From NCBI GenBank assembly GCA_963932145.1, contig OZ010595.1, positions 86,600,404-86,664,403 of the forward strand: a DNA stretch of 64,000 bases. The letters are read 5' to 3'. Shown piece after piece: positions 20,935 through 33,002 of the stretch (its first letter is position 1; each line of letters begins with the position of its first letter). The position numbers were made by a program, and so were the translations under genes. The stretch comes from Acanthosepion lycidas. Lineage: Eukaryota; Mollusca; Cephalopoda; Sepiida; Sepiidae. Below the pieces are notes generated by a model. It saw only the letters and a program-made list of their open reading frames with translations, did no database searches and was not told where the DNA came from.

Positions 20935-21900
20935 TCATAGCTCATCAGTGTGGATACACATCCGAAACTCGACAGATTCTACCGCTAAGCTATCAGCGCA
21001 TGGCAGATTGTCTGTCAAGCGCTTTCGGGAAATAAGGATTTGGGTTAAGCTATTGTAAATTGTTTGGGGAGAGACATTTTTTAAAATACCGGAATTAGCC
21101 GAAAACTTCAACAGTTTTGGCAATTTCTCAACACCCCACAAAAAGTCCCCTAAAAAGAATTCTTCCTGCACTAGAAAATACAATGGAAAACTTAACAGAA
21201 TTTAAGTGCTCAGTCAGTCATTTTTAAAGAAATCATTATCGTCTCCCTTCTCAAAGGAATTGTTTAAAATTAGACAATCCTTGACAAAACCTATTTAATT
21301 CTATATATATCATTTATATTATAAAAATGAATTGTAAAAAAACTCTGATATAAAAAAAATATTTCTCATTGTACAGAGACTGAATTCTATGTTATTGAAG
21401 ATGGTATTCATCTGTATACGAAAAATAAGTAAAAAGCAGATTTTCAGTCAGTTAAAAAAACACTCGAAAATTCAGTTAATGAAACTTACTGAAAATTTTG
21501 GTATTTTCTCATTCGTTCGTAAAGAAAACTATAATTTGATTGAAAAGATGTGACCGTAACTTTGAAATATTGTAATTCATGCAATCGGAAATTAGACACT
21601 ATCTCTACCGACTTTATGGCCAGCACCTCGATGGCAAGCATAAACATAAAAAGGTATCATCACATACATACACCTCATCACAAAATAAAATAAGTGGAGG
21701 GATATTATATTTTTTATATTCCTGTTTGTTTAGTTTTTATTTGACCATTTCATAAAATGAATAATATTTAATTCTATTACCCAAAAGTTTTTTAAACATT
21801 TTTTTTAAATACACATTTGGGTGAGGAGAAGATTGTTCGTTTGTACTTAAATTTGAGGATTAGAACTATAGAAATTTCCTTTATATAATACTTATATAAA
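20935..21900. other. AT-rich sequence, no supported gene
   Basis: An 82-codon minus-strand frame (20935-21183) has no recognisable motif or splice signals. The remainder is low complexity. Confidence 0.4.
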
Positions 21901-21912
21901 AGTTATACATAC

Positions 21913-21950
<38 letters not shown>

Positions 21951-21959
21951 GTATGTAGT

Positions 21960-22340
21960 GCAATTCAATTTATATTACAATGAATTATTCATATACAAAG
22001 TAGATTAGTAAAATTAATGATATGAAATGGTGAAATTCTTTCGCGAACAAAATTTTAAAGTTGCATTAACCTACGAATCACTCGATGAATGTTATGATTC
22101 TTTTTTTTAATAATTATAAGCTGTATAAGGTTTTTTTTTTTAATCTACAAGTACTTTCAACTGTACATTCAGTCATCCTCAAGTATGAAAATAATTTTGT
22201 TTTTAGTAAAATCCGGTAGCATCCTAGATGAAAAAAGTGCGAATCGAAACATGTTTTAAATTTTTTTCTCGAAAGGATTTCGCCAGTTTTTATCATTAAC
22301 TTTACTAATCTACTTTTTGTATGAATGATTCCTTGTAATA
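21960..22340 (-). repeat. Retroelement terminal segment A-like, decayed, with inverted edges
   Basis: Edges 21985-22015 and 22290-22325 are inverted copies (AGATTAGTAAAATTAATGAT versus TCATTAACTTTACTAATCTA). The middle contains a decayed hammerhead-like core, as in 637-870. Confidence 0.5.
22146..22183 (-). ncRNA. Hammerhead-like motif, degenerate
   Basis: Minus strand: a disrupted core (UUGAGGA), stem II GACTG with CAGTT, then GAAAGTACTT (22149-22158) identical to 727-736 and 43322-43331. Stem II differs in sequence from those copies yet still pairs. Confidence 0.4.
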
Positions 22341-22350
22341 TATATATATA

Positions 22351-22384
<34 letters not shown>

Positions 22385-22386
<2 letters not shown>

Positions 22387-22650
22387 TTTAAAAACAGAAG
22401 ATGAAAAGACGGCTTGGAAAATTTGACACTCACAGGACATATTGAAGACAAGAGGCAGAGAGGAAAACAGTGTATAAACTGCCTAACGTGCTTGTCTAAA
22501 TCGTTAGCAGAACAGATATTAAAGATAAAAAGAAAGAAAAGCCATATTATGTGTTACAAAGCACACGAATTTATGGAGGGCCATGATTGTCCACGTCCTG
22601 TAGAGAAAATGGTACATAGAAGAAGACTGATTGTAAACAAACGATAAAGT
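22385..22650 (+). pseudogene. LINE 3' ORF fragment (RTE/CR1-like)
   Basis: Plus-strand reading ENLTLTGHIEDKRQRGKQCI and later FMEGHDCP; the same ORF end is seen at 45780-46080 and 57060-57250. Confidence 0.65.
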
Positions 22651-22744
22651 TCTTTTGACTAAGATTATCGTAGATTGTAGCCAAGAAGAAAATTTATTTC
22701 CTGTTTAGTTCTTTGTTCCAGGAAAAACTTGAGGAGTGAAGTCA

Positions 22745-23285
22745 TCCTTCGCTAGGGCCATGCATGTAAGTACATACATCTATAGCTGGCTACTTGTATT
22801 CGAGGATACCCATCTACTAAGGCGGCTAGACAATCCATCTTGCAAACACTTGCTCAGAGCCCACCTGTTGTATATTCTGCAACTCTGCTGAGCAGACTTT
22901 TGTTACAATTTCTGCGAAAGAGCGTGTAATCTGGCGTGATAAACAATTTGAAAAAGGCCAGCACACTCAAACCCTCGGTCAAGATGAGTTGTGACTTCGT
23001 GCTAGCACAGCTATCGATGACACCCCAAAGGTTCCGTCTATTCGATTTCACTCACAAGGCTTGGGTCAACCCGGGGTATGGGTTTCAGGCACTTTCCAAA
23101 GTTGTCGCACACAGGGATTGACCCCCTCCAGTCCGGTAATATCAGTAAGTCCCCTTCCTGGTAAATCGATCATGGTGAGATACGAAGCCGGGCCTCATGG
23201 TAACAATGTAAACGTTCTAACCACTCGGCTACGTACATACATACATGTATACATACATACATACATACATACATACAGGTTATGA
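22745..23285 (-). mobile_element. Long tRNA-derived SINE, family 3
   Basis: On the minus strand a tRNA-like head starts at about 23240 (GTAGCCGAGTGGTTAGAAC, good box A; box B degenerate). A body of about 450 bp follows with CTTGTGAGTGAAATCG and CACGAAGTCACAA. (CATA)n at the head flank (23228-23276) resembles the copy at 24545-25165. Confidence 0.75.
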
Positions 23286-24540
23286 CACCTTTACATGCAT
23301 TCTAATATGCATACATATTATAATGCGCGTGCTACAATGTGGGAAATATTAGATACAATGCAAAAGTAAGTTTTAAACAAAACACGGGTGATTATACAAG
23401 CATACGTTATAGACGGTTGTTTAAGCGCTACTAGAACGGGAGTTGAAAACACTGCAATTACAGTTCGTAGTTGATAATTGTAAGCGACGTTGTTGATAAT
23501 TGTAAGTTTGAACGGTATAAATATTTCCCTGTTTTTGACAGTTTGATATTGTTTAAATCTACTGATCTGAGGACGATGCAAGAATAAAATGTGTTATCTT
23601 TTCAGGTGTTCATCTCAAAGCTTTATATACTTTGGGTACAACAAAGGACTTTAAATTTTTTAATATCTTTAATGTTAAATTCAGAGTGCAACAGAAATAC
23701 CTCCCACATTTTAATGGTTGACAGAAAGTCGAAGGTAACTGCTATTAAAAAATTATTTCACTCTGGTTTTAAAAAATGGCTAGAGATTTTATTATATTTG
23801 GTTTTTAATATGTCATCCTTCAAATGGTGGCCTCTATTCGCCATACGCTCTTGTAGATGATTTCTAAAAATTTCCAGCAACCGGAAGTACGTGCGATTCA
23901 ACATCTTCCAGGTGGCTTTCTTTTAAACGCTGAAGCTGTAACACTGACATTTTCAGACCATGCTAGCATCGATTTTCTCTCTGGTATAGCATCATTCCGA
24001 CGACAACTGAAATGAGCACAAAAACACTGCAATTACAGATTCGCCGGTTTTTTGGGGTTTTTTTTTTTTAAACACTTTCAAAGGGAAACGCTCGGTGTTC
24101 ACCGATCGAATCCATACTAGTAATTAATGGTATTATACAAATGGTATGAAATTAGCTAGTGGAAAACACCATTGCTTAAGTTTACTAGCACCACACAGGT
24201 GACTGTTTAAAATGTGGGAGGTATTTATGCTGCACCTTGTAAGTAAACGATAAGCGTGTATATAAATTTTTCTTCAATTAGCTTCTTATGATGGGAGATA
24301 ATTTTGATTATACCCCATGATGTTCAGTTCATTAATGTCACAATACATTTTTTTATTTATAATAAACTCATTTTAAATCATTTTTATTTCATTTTAATTT
24401 ATTTTTAAAGAACTGATAAAGCAACCAACGTTTGAATTGGGTTAACATAGTTTTTTTTTCTTCTACTTATAAAGAGCACCTAGTTAAGATAGAATTCACT
24501 ACTGTATAGTAATAATCAACAAGCAATAGTAATAGCTGCT
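23286..24540. other. Non-coding sequence between SINE copies
   Basis: Frames of 60-90 codons show no family motif. 23281-23345 is repeated after the next SINE at 25144-25230 (TGACACCTTTACATGCATTC), showing that a larger unit of SINE plus flank was duplicated. Confidence 0.45.
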
Positions 24541-24544
24541 CGTA

Positions 24545-25230
24545 TCCAAGGATGCCAGTTTGTTAATGAAGCTACGCAATGCCTGTTGCAGAAGCCTTCT
24601 CAGGCACATTTTGATTTTATTCAATATCCACAGATCCGACCTGTAGTTTATACTGCAGCTATGCTGAGCGGGCCTGAATTAAAGTTTTGGGGAAGTTGCG
24701 TATTATTTGGCGTGATCAGAGCCAACCTGTTGTATATACTGCAACTCTGCTGAGTAGACCGGAGTTACAGTTTCTGAGAAAGAGCGTGTTATCTAGCGTG
24801 ATCAACAATTTAAACAAGGCCAGCACGCTCAGACCCTAGGTCAAGATGATTTGTGACTTTGTGCTAGCACAGCTATCGACGACAGGGTTCTATCTATCCG
24901 ATTTCACTCACAAGGCTTGGGTCAACGCGTGGTATGGTTTTCAGGCACTTTCCAAAGGTGTCACACCCAGGAATCGATCCCTTCCACTCTGGTAACATCA
25001 GGAAGTCCCCTTTCCTGGCAAATTGACCATGGTGAGATTCGAACCTGGGCCTCATGGTCAGAATGTAATGGTTCTAACCACTCGGCTACGTACATATATA
25101 ACCACCATATTCTAACCACTCGGCTACATACATACATACACACAGGTTATGACACCTCTACATGCATTCTAAGGTACATGCCTGTTATAATGTGCGTGCT
25201 GCAATGTGGGAAATATTAGATACAATGCAA
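24545..25230 (-). mobile_element. Long tRNA-derived SINE, family 3, with intact box B
   Basis: Reverse complement has GTAGCCGAGTGGTTAGAACC (box A) and GGTTCGAATCTC (box B), then the ~450-bp body. The internal segment 24663-24725 appears to be repeated at 24726-24800 (CAACCTGTTGTATATACTGC). Confidence 0.78.
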
Positions 25231-25254
25231 AAGTAAGTTTTCTCTTAAAAAAAA

Positions 25255-25480
25255 CACTCTCAAACCCTCGGTCACGATGACTTGTTCTAGCTTCGTAATT
25301 GTAAATTAGTTTCATAATGCTATCTAATAGTTTTCTCTACTCAGTTTCACTCACAAGGTTTGGGTCAACCCGTGGTATGATCGCTCCCCCAAGATGATAG
25401 TGGTGCTAACACTATTTTGAGATTCGAAACTGGATTGTCATGGTTAGAAAGCGAACGTTGTAACCATCTACTCAAATACT
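25255..25480 (-). mobile_element. SINE family 3, partial copy
   Basis: Contains CTCAAACCCTCGGTCACGATG and TTTCACTCACAAGGTTTGGG, then a degenerate head (GAGATTCGAAACTGG). Confidence 0.6.
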
Positions 25481-25639
25481 AATATATAGTAATAGTAATA
25501 GTCAATTGGTAGCAGTAACAGTCAACTAAGACTCTCCTGTACTGCCACAGTCTCATCAGGCTAGTTGCTAGTGATGTCTTTTCCAAAGCTAGTAGGCTTT
25601 TACGGAGTGAAAGTACTAAGCATACATCTAGGTATTTCT

Positions 25640-25830
25640 TAATCCTTTGATCCCTGACCACTGCTTTACCGGTAGGAGAGAAAGATGACGTAATACCCAG
25701 CCACCGGTTGAACAGTAGTAGAGAAAAATGACTTAATCCCCAGCTACCGGTTTGACAATAGGTAAACACTTGTAACTATGTTTATATCTACCGTGAAACA
25801 TTACATACCAATTATTCGTAAATTTTGACT
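25640..25830 (-). repeat. Dispersed element E, short allele of a minisatellite-bearing repeat
   Basis: Reverse complement of the element at 33003-33440: two copies of CCACCGGTTGAAC-type units versus six to seven there, flanked by the same GTAAACACTTGTAAC and TCTACCGTGAAA sequence. Confidence 0.75.
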
Positions 25831-26148
25831 CATGAACTCAAGAAGGACTAACATTTTTCAGGAACACAGGGTTGAAATGGTTAATTGTTTTTTTCTAGAG
25901 TTCTCCTCGATACGAACTCACAGAATAATAATCGGTTCCATTAATTTCACATATCCTTTGAAATCAACAGGGTTCATATCTTAATATTATTTAAGGCAAT
26001 CTTTGTATATAGATGAATGCCCTAATCTAAAATAAAAAATAGTTCAATTCTGCACTATCAGAGTTATTGTGGGTGTCTAGAATCCTACATTCTTTCAACA
26101 AAATGTCGCTTTATTCTGGTTCATTCAGATTAATTTTCTTGTTTTGTT

Positions 26149-26149
<1 letters not shown>

Positions 26150-26185
<36 letters not shown>
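26150..26185. repeat. Poly(T) tract
   Basis: Uninterrupted T run, possibly the poly(A) end of a minus-strand retroelement. Confidence 0.8.
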
Positions 26186-26189
<4 letters not shown>

Positions 26190-26389
26190 TTTTTCGACCT
26201 CTGTATTCTCTGCCCTCCATCGGAGGGAAATACAAAATGATTGAATCAAACTTTCTTTTTTTCTTTTATCGTTTCTCACCAATAGGAAGCAAGGGATTAC
26301 GGGGCGTGCCAGGGAATGAGAAAACTTTACTGATAAGTGAGGAAACGCACAATAAAAGATCAGGATTCAGTAAAAAAAAGAAAAAAAAA

Positions 26390-26545
26390 GACGGCAATTG
26401 AAGTTAAGTTTTTGAATAATGTAGATGGCAGAGAAACAAGAAATCGGAAGAAAGTTCTACACGCGAGAAATGCGAGAAAATACACTATTAGAATAAAACT
26501 GACCCTTGTATTTAGCTAATTCAACAGTACAACTGTGAGAATGTC
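26390..26545 (-). pseudogene. Jockey-like LINE C-terminal fragment
   Basis: Shares AGAAAGTTCTACACGCGAG and AATGCGAGAA with 39185-39215, 40700-40735 and 52400-52440. Confidence 0.5.
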
Positions 26546-26677
26546 TATGAACCAGGGTAGTAGCATCTGTTAGGGTCCCAGCTATAAACAAATAGTGAGC
26601 TCCCAAACTGGGGTCAAATCATGAAAATATACAAATATATTACCAACAATACATTAAAAAATATATCAAATATAATT

Positions 26678-26725
26678 TCGGCTTTAAATGACCCATAAGG
26701 AGTTGATATGCCGTTAACCAAACAA
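26678..26725 (+). repeat. Conserved tail fragment, solo
   Basis: GGCTTTAAATGACCCATAAG and TTGATATGCCGTTAACCAAA, the 3' end shared with the chimeric SINEs. Confidence 0.65.
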
Positions 26726-27483
26726 GCGAAAACAGACCCAAAGAAAATTTTGTGATGACCCCAATATATATTGGGTTCACCCAAAAATTCAGTTGGCTTT
26801 ATGCTGCCAAATGCAGAATCGGGGCACAGACTCACCAAGTTAATTGTTACTGCTGTTTTCCGAAGCGAGCTGCTTTTTACCAGGTGCTAATCCCCCACTC
26901 AGCCGATATTTAATCTTTCTTCTCGAGTTCTCGTTCTCCTCGTCGATTTACTAATCAAAGGTAGATAGACCAGTTTACCTTGCTATTACTCCTGAACTGA
27001 AGGATGAATGGATAGTTTCACTCATTCCAAAGATGCGAAAAGAATACGACACCAATTGACATTTGAATTCGACACGGCAAAGCCGCTTTCTGTGACGTAA
27101 TCCCTATGCTGCACATATACTAAATCTATAAATTAAATTATGATTTAATATTTGAACGGATCGAAATTATACACGGAATTTGAACGGATCGAACTTATAC
27201 ACGGAATTCACTTCGATTACCAATGATACCTACTTAGACTTGAATTATGAATGAAGTATTGAATAAAATAGATAATAGTAAGTTTAGGTCACCAATTTCA
27301 TTTATTTACTTTATCTACAGGATTGCTCCTCTGACATAACTCTCAGAGTTCAAGGGAGAAAAGAGTGACTGGTATCCCTCAATACATCCAAAACTAAACT
27401 CGTAACCTTTAATCACCACCGAGCAAACCCCAAAACGGCATCAATCCTGAATAAATAAATATTTCTGGGGAATAAGGTGTCAC

Positions 27484-27560
27484 GATGGAGATTAGGGATG
27501 GCTTTTCCCCGTGAACAGTGCGCGGCGGGTCCTAGTAGTGAAGGTCTGAACTGGTGCACT
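27484..27560 (-). repeat. Inverted copy of the LINE C-terminal segment at 27950-28020
   Basis: Minus-strand reading APVQTFTTRTRRALFTGKSHP-like versus SPVQTFTARTPTVHCSRGKG at 27953; the arms are about 400 bp apart. Confidence 0.6.
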
Positions 27561-27660
27561 CCAAGACCCTTCTTGCCTAGAACGCGTACTGGTGCTAAAA
27601 CTCACTGCTGACTTCAAATGGATCTCGTATATTCGTGCCATCGCAAAAGATACTGGATGA

Positions 27661-28260
27661 ATGGTCGGTTCATTGTATCTACCCAGCAAATACTTAACTC
27701 TTGCTACCATGCTCTATCGTTATAAGACTCAGATCAAACCGAGAATGGAGTATTGCTGTCATGTCTGGGATGGTGTTCCCTACTCCTCACTGTCCAACTC
27801 CGACAGAGTTCAAAAGCAGTTACGTGGCCCTCTAGGTGATGAATTATTCTCCACCCTGAAACCCTGAAACCCTTCTGCCATACACAAAATCCTTTTACTA
27901 TTATATCGCTGCTTACAATGACAAATGCTAGGACAAGTTATATTTCTTAATGTCACCAGTTCAGACCTTCACTGCTAGGACCCCCACCGTGCACTGTTCA
28001 CGGGGAAAAGGCATCCCTCATCCCCATCGTGTTCCTTTGATAAGGAGTAAGTTCCACGCAGACACCTTATTCCCCAGAAATATTTATTTATTGAACTCCC
28101 GAGAGAATGGTTCCCTGACAACTGCACTCTGGGTCCCTTTAAGTTCAGAGTCAATCAATACATGTCTTTATAATACTCTCTCACTTCCCTTTTTCCGCGC
28201 CATTATAATCTAATTCATTAACCTTATACATCGAGTGGCCCTTGGGCCTTGTATTCGGTG
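27661..28260 (+). pseudogene. Jockey-like LINE RT C-terminus, frameshifted
   Basis: KPRMEYCCHVWDGVPYSSL then VQKQLRGPLGDELFSTLKP, then a frameshift to SPVQTFTART and FHADTLFPRNIYLLN. This is the conserved order I/KPRMEYC-H-W...SFFPRT. The 3' end carries GAGTGGCCCTTGGGCCTTGT (28232 on), the family's terminal signature, also near 37180, 42770 and 47615. Confidence 0.72.
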
Positions 28261-28261
28261 A

Positions 28262-28380
28262 AATATTAATAATAAATTTGTGCGTATAGTATAACGGATA
28301 AAGATACGAAAAATGGAATCGGCGGGCCGAGTTCAATTCCAGCCAAATCATTTGTGTTCACTTTAATACAAATGACATTC
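28262..28380 (+). mobile_element. tRNA-like SINE head, short
   Basis: GTATAGTATAACGGATAAAG is box A-like and GAGTTCAATTCCAGCC box B-like; similar to the tRNA part of the chimeric SINE at 41384-41452. Confidence 0.55.
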
Positions 28381-28399
28381 GTAATGCATCAATGCGTTT

Positions 28400-29640
28400 C
28401 TTCTGCCTACCCCCACCCAAAGGTTAAATAGCAATATACTTAAAAAAACACGGTGGATAAAATAAGTGAAGGTTTATTGTAAAAAAACAGTACAGTAAGA
28501 AATAAGGTAACAGTTATGCACAAAGTCGTCGCAAGTCAATCCAGTAGTGAGTGCTACTATTGGAAGTTTGGTAGTTCTCGCGCAAGTTTGAGTCGTACTC
28601 AACAGATCCCAGCTAGACTCCGTAGTCCGTTGACTTACAGATAATTATAAGTAGTTACTCATGCGGGTGACAGGTTATTCCATTACATCAATCATGAAAA
28701 TGCTCTTATTCGAAGAATAAAGAAAATGCCTCATCGAATTTAATAGGAATAGACGCACGGTAACTTCGTTTAGTCTCGCCCCGATAAAAATAATCTGATT
28801 TGGTTGATTCCATGACATTGTTGTCATTTTAATGTGGAATTGTATGGAGCGACAGTAACGATTGAACTTATGGTAATAATCAACTAGATTATCCTCTTTA
28901 CCATTGTCCCGCGACTGGACGACTTTAAACGCTGGATATAGAACGACATTAATATTGACTCTAGCTTAGAAAAGCTTGGGTTACATTTAAGTCACCGTGA
29001 GTAAAGTAGGTAGAATAAGAGAGCGTTTGTGTATGACGTGGTGTTAGGATAAGAATAAAAACATTTGATATTTATTATTAAGGCTTAGTAAAAATTTACC
29101 TCCTCATAAGTTGAATTGGTCAACATGTTGAACCCGCTCCATGTCATATAAAATCAGAACAAAGATTATAATAGGCTTGGCTGTTTTCTTATATCTTTTG
29201 AAACCAACATTGTTAGTATCATAATATTTATATTTAAAGAAAAATAAGAAATGCATTAATAGTGTTATCTAAAGTAGAAAAGAAACCAATTCTGAACTAT
29301 TAGAACTTTTTTCGTCTAGTATCCAATATTCCTTGAAAAACTTGTCGCTTTATTCTGGTTCATTCTGACTAATTTCCTTGTTTTGATGCTTTTTTTTAAA
29401 ATTAAATTTTCTGTTATATTCTCCGACTTTCACCGGTGTCTGCATCATGTAAAACGTGATTCATGCCAGGAAATACCACAGGGTTTGAATCGAACGTAAG
29501 AAGAATTGATCTGTGGTAACATCAATATATCTAAGGATAGTTGATCTGTGATGAGCCCAATAGATATAGCATCCACCCTAAGAGATACTAAAGTTCTGTA
29601 CTCTCTGTCACCTCAGAAATTCAAATACTCTAGTAGGTCA
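28400..29640. other. Unannotated stretch
   Basis: No open frame with a family motif and no clear repeat apart from 29320-29440, which repeats TGTCGCTTTATTCTGGTTCATTC from 26103. Confidence 0.4.
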
Positions 29641-29689
29641 GAAACCTAGAAGTCAACCTCGACGATACGCATTATACTCATTTTCTTTA

Positions 29690-29930
29690 ATTACACAATT
29701 AACTGTTAAATCTATGACGTTTTTTTTATGATGGCATTCTGCTATGTCGAAAGTACTCAGAGTAAAACAAATATGAAATGAATATGAAAGGATCCAATTG
29801 AAAATAAGTAGACAAAACTTGTCTAAATTATTCAATGAAACATGCCTCAATTTAAGTATGCTGCCAAAATATATGCAATATATATATATGTGTGTGTGTG
29901 CGTGTGTGTGTGTGTGTGTGATTGAGTGTA
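29690..29930 (+). pseudogene. PLE N-terminal fragment ending at a microsatellite
   Basis: One frame reads LKISRQNLSKLFNETCLN then LSMLP, matching RQNLSILFNETCIN at 60290. The fragment runs into (TA)n(TG)n at 29875-29920. Confidence 0.55.
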
Positions 29931-29934
29931 AGCA

Positions 29935-30500
29935 TTAATCATTTCACCCCAAGTGAAGCGATAAAAGATATAAGGTGTTACTTAAAGTGAAACTAAGAGA
30001 AAAGAGAGGTTTTTGAAGACCGTAGTGGACAGGAAAACATTTAATCGGAAGAGACTTCTACAAGTCTGGGAGAAGAAACTGTTAGCATAGTGATTAAGGT
30101 TACAACTAGCAATTTCAATAGTGGAATTATTAGACCTATCTGCCAATCTAGTACTGCGATTAAATTTGAAAATTCACGGTAGCAATTGAGAAAAGCTGAT
30201 CAGAACAATGACCGTGAAGATAATGATAGAATATGTGCAGGGAATCTAGGTTACGAAGGTGAGTAAACAGCTGAAGCCGAACTGACATGTCAGGACCGAT
30301 AAAGTTGCAGATTCTTCTTTGGATACTGTCAAGAATCCCTAGACATATAGCAAAATCGCAAAATTCGATAAATGGGTGAATGTTAGATTTATAAATATTT
30401 GAGATTGATTCTGATGATGATGAACTGATTTCCTTCGTGAGTGAAAACGTGAGACCGAGAAGTTGTTCCTCTGATGGTTAGCATCCGCAAGAAAGGTTGT
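29935..30500 (-). pseudogene. Jockey-like LINE 3' fragment
   Basis: 3' end TTAATCATTTCACCCCAAG, then degenerate coding sequence parallel to 49240-49660 (CTGTCAAGAATCC, TTTATAAATATTTGAG). Confidence 0.6.
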
Positions 30501-30681
30501 TTAAGATGATTAAGAGATAGCAGTTTTGATTTTAGTTTTAATAATAAAAACACACTCTTCTTCATGTGCGACAATTTTATGAATATTATAGATAAAAATA
30601 CCCGATTACTTTGGCAGAATATATAACCAATGTAGCGACAAAATTATTGATAATCATAATTATTGATTTACAGATAAATTA

Positions 30682-30683
<2 letters not shown>

Positions 30684-30729
<46 letters not shown>
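30684..30729. repeat. (TA)n microsatellite
   Basis: Pure TA followed by TTAAAATTATAAACC; the hammerhead-like motif lies 60 bp further on. Confidence 0.9.
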
Positions 30730-30732
<3 letters not shown>

Positions 30733-30792
30733 AAATTATAAACCTCCCCCCTCCTTCGTACGCATGCGTAGTCACATCATTGTAAAAAATCA

Positions 30793-30834
30793 CTTCCGTC
30801 CGATGAAGTCGTAAACGACGAATCGCGTCGCAAG
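30793..30834 (+). ncRNA. Hammerhead-like motif (core mutated)
   Basis: CCGATGA (30800-30806), extra A, stem II GTCG(TAAA)CGAC, GAAT instead of GAAA, then CGCGTC with a GUC triplet. Stem I can pair in two short segments. Stem II is perfect. Confidence 0.45.
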
Positions 30835-31039
30835 AAAACCTTTCCTAAAGTATGGCGTGAAATACGGTTCTTGTGTGTCGGTTGTAAAGTCAAACCACCT
30901 CTTTCCGTTGATGATTCTTTCAAGATTCCCCATCAAGGCATCTAGTTTGGTTACTGGACACTTCTGATGCATTTCAAAAGTTTCCTTTTCGATATTGTTT
31001 CCCATAAATGTTTCCTTTTATTTACCAGTATGATTTTTC

Positions 31040-31530
31040 ATTCTTAGACGCCAGGTGCTCCATCTGTACATCTCGAGATTCTTGAGAAAATCCAAAGAAG
31101 ATCTGTAATGTAATCAATCCTAACCAGACATATCGACTTCAGTCGCTTTCTCATCGACGTAACATAGCTTCCCTCTGTTTTTTCTAAAAACATTTTTATC
31201 ACAACTGTTCTGACGAGCTTTTATTTCTGGTGCCCCGAACACATGGATTTAAGCATACTACTAGATTGACATCTAAGTCCCACTCGTTTACCGCCACATC
31301 TACACCAACAGTTTCTTTTCTCGCACTTCCAGTCTGTGGATCCTCCTTCCATTTACTTGCTTCTTAGGAAGCTACAATCTTCAAAAGTTTAAATGCAACA
31401 TCAGTCATCATCTTTTGTCTTCTTGAATCCCGTTCATCTTTTGTCCTTTCTTCAATTCTATTCTCAGTTTTCATTTTTACTTCCTGTAACCTCTTTTGTA
31501 TTCGTGGCATTCCTGCCTTGCATGGAGTAA
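31040..31530 (+). pseudogene. Jockey-like LINE RT C-terminus and 3' end
   Basis: Plus-strand reading PGAPSVHLEILEKIQRRSVM, then a degenerate LSHRRN..ASL block, and the 3' terminal GGCATTCCTGCCTTGCATGG (31506 on). Confidence 0.6.
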
Positions 31531-32400
31531 AATTATTTAAACGAAAGTACGTTTTATTTCCGTTAAAAACAACGAACAAACTCGTGGTTGTACCCTTGAT
31601 GGCAAGACGACAGAAATAAGATAATTCGTGATCGACGTTATAATAAAAATTGCTAACCTTATCATGTGTTCGCAATCAATGTGGTATCTGTCTTTTGTAT
31701 TCGTTTTGTACAGTATCATCAGTAATGATAGACGCATTTTGATTCTCGCGCCCCGAACTATTCGAACCTCTCCTTTGATTTTGATTTTTTTCGTTGTCTT
31801 TTTCGGGTTTTTTTATTATCTTCTTTTAATCTTTATCTTTCTCTAAGTCGATTTCTTCTTAATCTTCTTCTTAGAATTTTCATTCATTCCCTTTTTCGTT
31901 TTCATTGTCTTCCTATTTTTCGTTTCTTTTGTTGTCTTTGTCTCCATTGTCTTTATCGTCTTCGACATTTTCTTAATAATGTTCTCATCCTCATCTGTTT
32001 TGTCGCTGTTTTTGCCTTTCCATATTTCATCATTATATTCTTCTTTAATGTCATCCTTATAATCGTTTCTTATCGTTCTTCTTTGGGGATCATATTCGCG
32101 ATAATACGCTTAGATATTAACCCCCATCGTCTGTCAGTGCAAAGTCCAGTACGCTCAAAAGTAATGATGCCATCACTTTTTGAAAAGAAAGAAGCACAAC
32201 AGCATTTACTATTTTTAATACATTTAATATCTAAACAGAGAAAGAGAAATGAAAAAAATACCCTAATATTTACAGTGCGCCTGCTTAGAAGAAAAGACGT
32301 CTGTGTATCTCAATAGTCCTTCTTGAAAAGGTTCTTTCAATCCATTACTAACTTCTAATGACGATAGTAATTTCTCATAACATGGTTAGCTCAGTTCTTT
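31531..32400. other. Pyrimidine-rich, low-complexity stretch
   Basis: 31740-32090 is rich in TTCTT and TCATC runs. No coding support was found for the short frames here. Confidence 0.4.
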
Positions 32401-32404
32401 TATA

Positions 32405-32880
32405 GAAGTATATAGGTTCATCTATCGTCCGGCTCACACTCCTCCTCGGTCTTTTCAACAGGATTAGAGGAGTACCCCTTGTCTCCTGTTTAGGATTAGG
32501 TTTCCGGTTCCGTCTAAATTCTACTTTATCTCTATACTTCTAAAGTCTCCAGCTAAAATCTAAAAAATTATTTACTATTTATTCATTTATTTTTCCCCGA
32601 TAAGAGTTGATAGGTTCATCTATCGTCCTGTTCACACTCCTCCTCGGTCTTTTGAACAGGATTAGATGTTTACTCTTTGTTTCCTGTTTAGGTTTGGGTT
32701 TCCGGTAACATCTAAATTCTATTTCATCTCTATACTTCTAACGCCTCCCCCTGAACACTGAAATGTATACTATTATTGGTTTCCAGTTCCTTCTAAAGTA
32801 TTTCCTTTTTTTTTCACTTCCAGTAATCCCTTGTGTCTTAGTGGCATTATCGCCTTGCTTGGGATGAAAAAAAGATTCCA
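32405..32880 (+). mobile_element. LINE 3' UTR with two tandem ~200-bp units and 3' terminus
   Basis: Units 32410-32550 and 32607-32750 share AGGTTCATCTATCGTCC and CACTCCTCCTCGGTCTTTT. The terminus GTGGCATTATCGCCTTGCTT follows at about 32841. Mirror arrangement at 14818-15190. Confidence 0.65.
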
Positions 32881-33002
32881 TGGTTTCGGTTTAGTGATGA
32901 AGGAAACCACCTTACTTGCTGCTAAATAACGTTGTCAAAGAAAAGACAAAGGGTCTGTGAATGTATCTCTTGTATAGCTAGTGTCACGTGATCTTAACCT
33001 TC

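Noticed and set aside
25545..25590. Hammerhead motif around CTGATGAGACTG on the minus strand
   Set aside because: CUGAUGA and a GACT/AGTC stem are present, but no GAAA follows.
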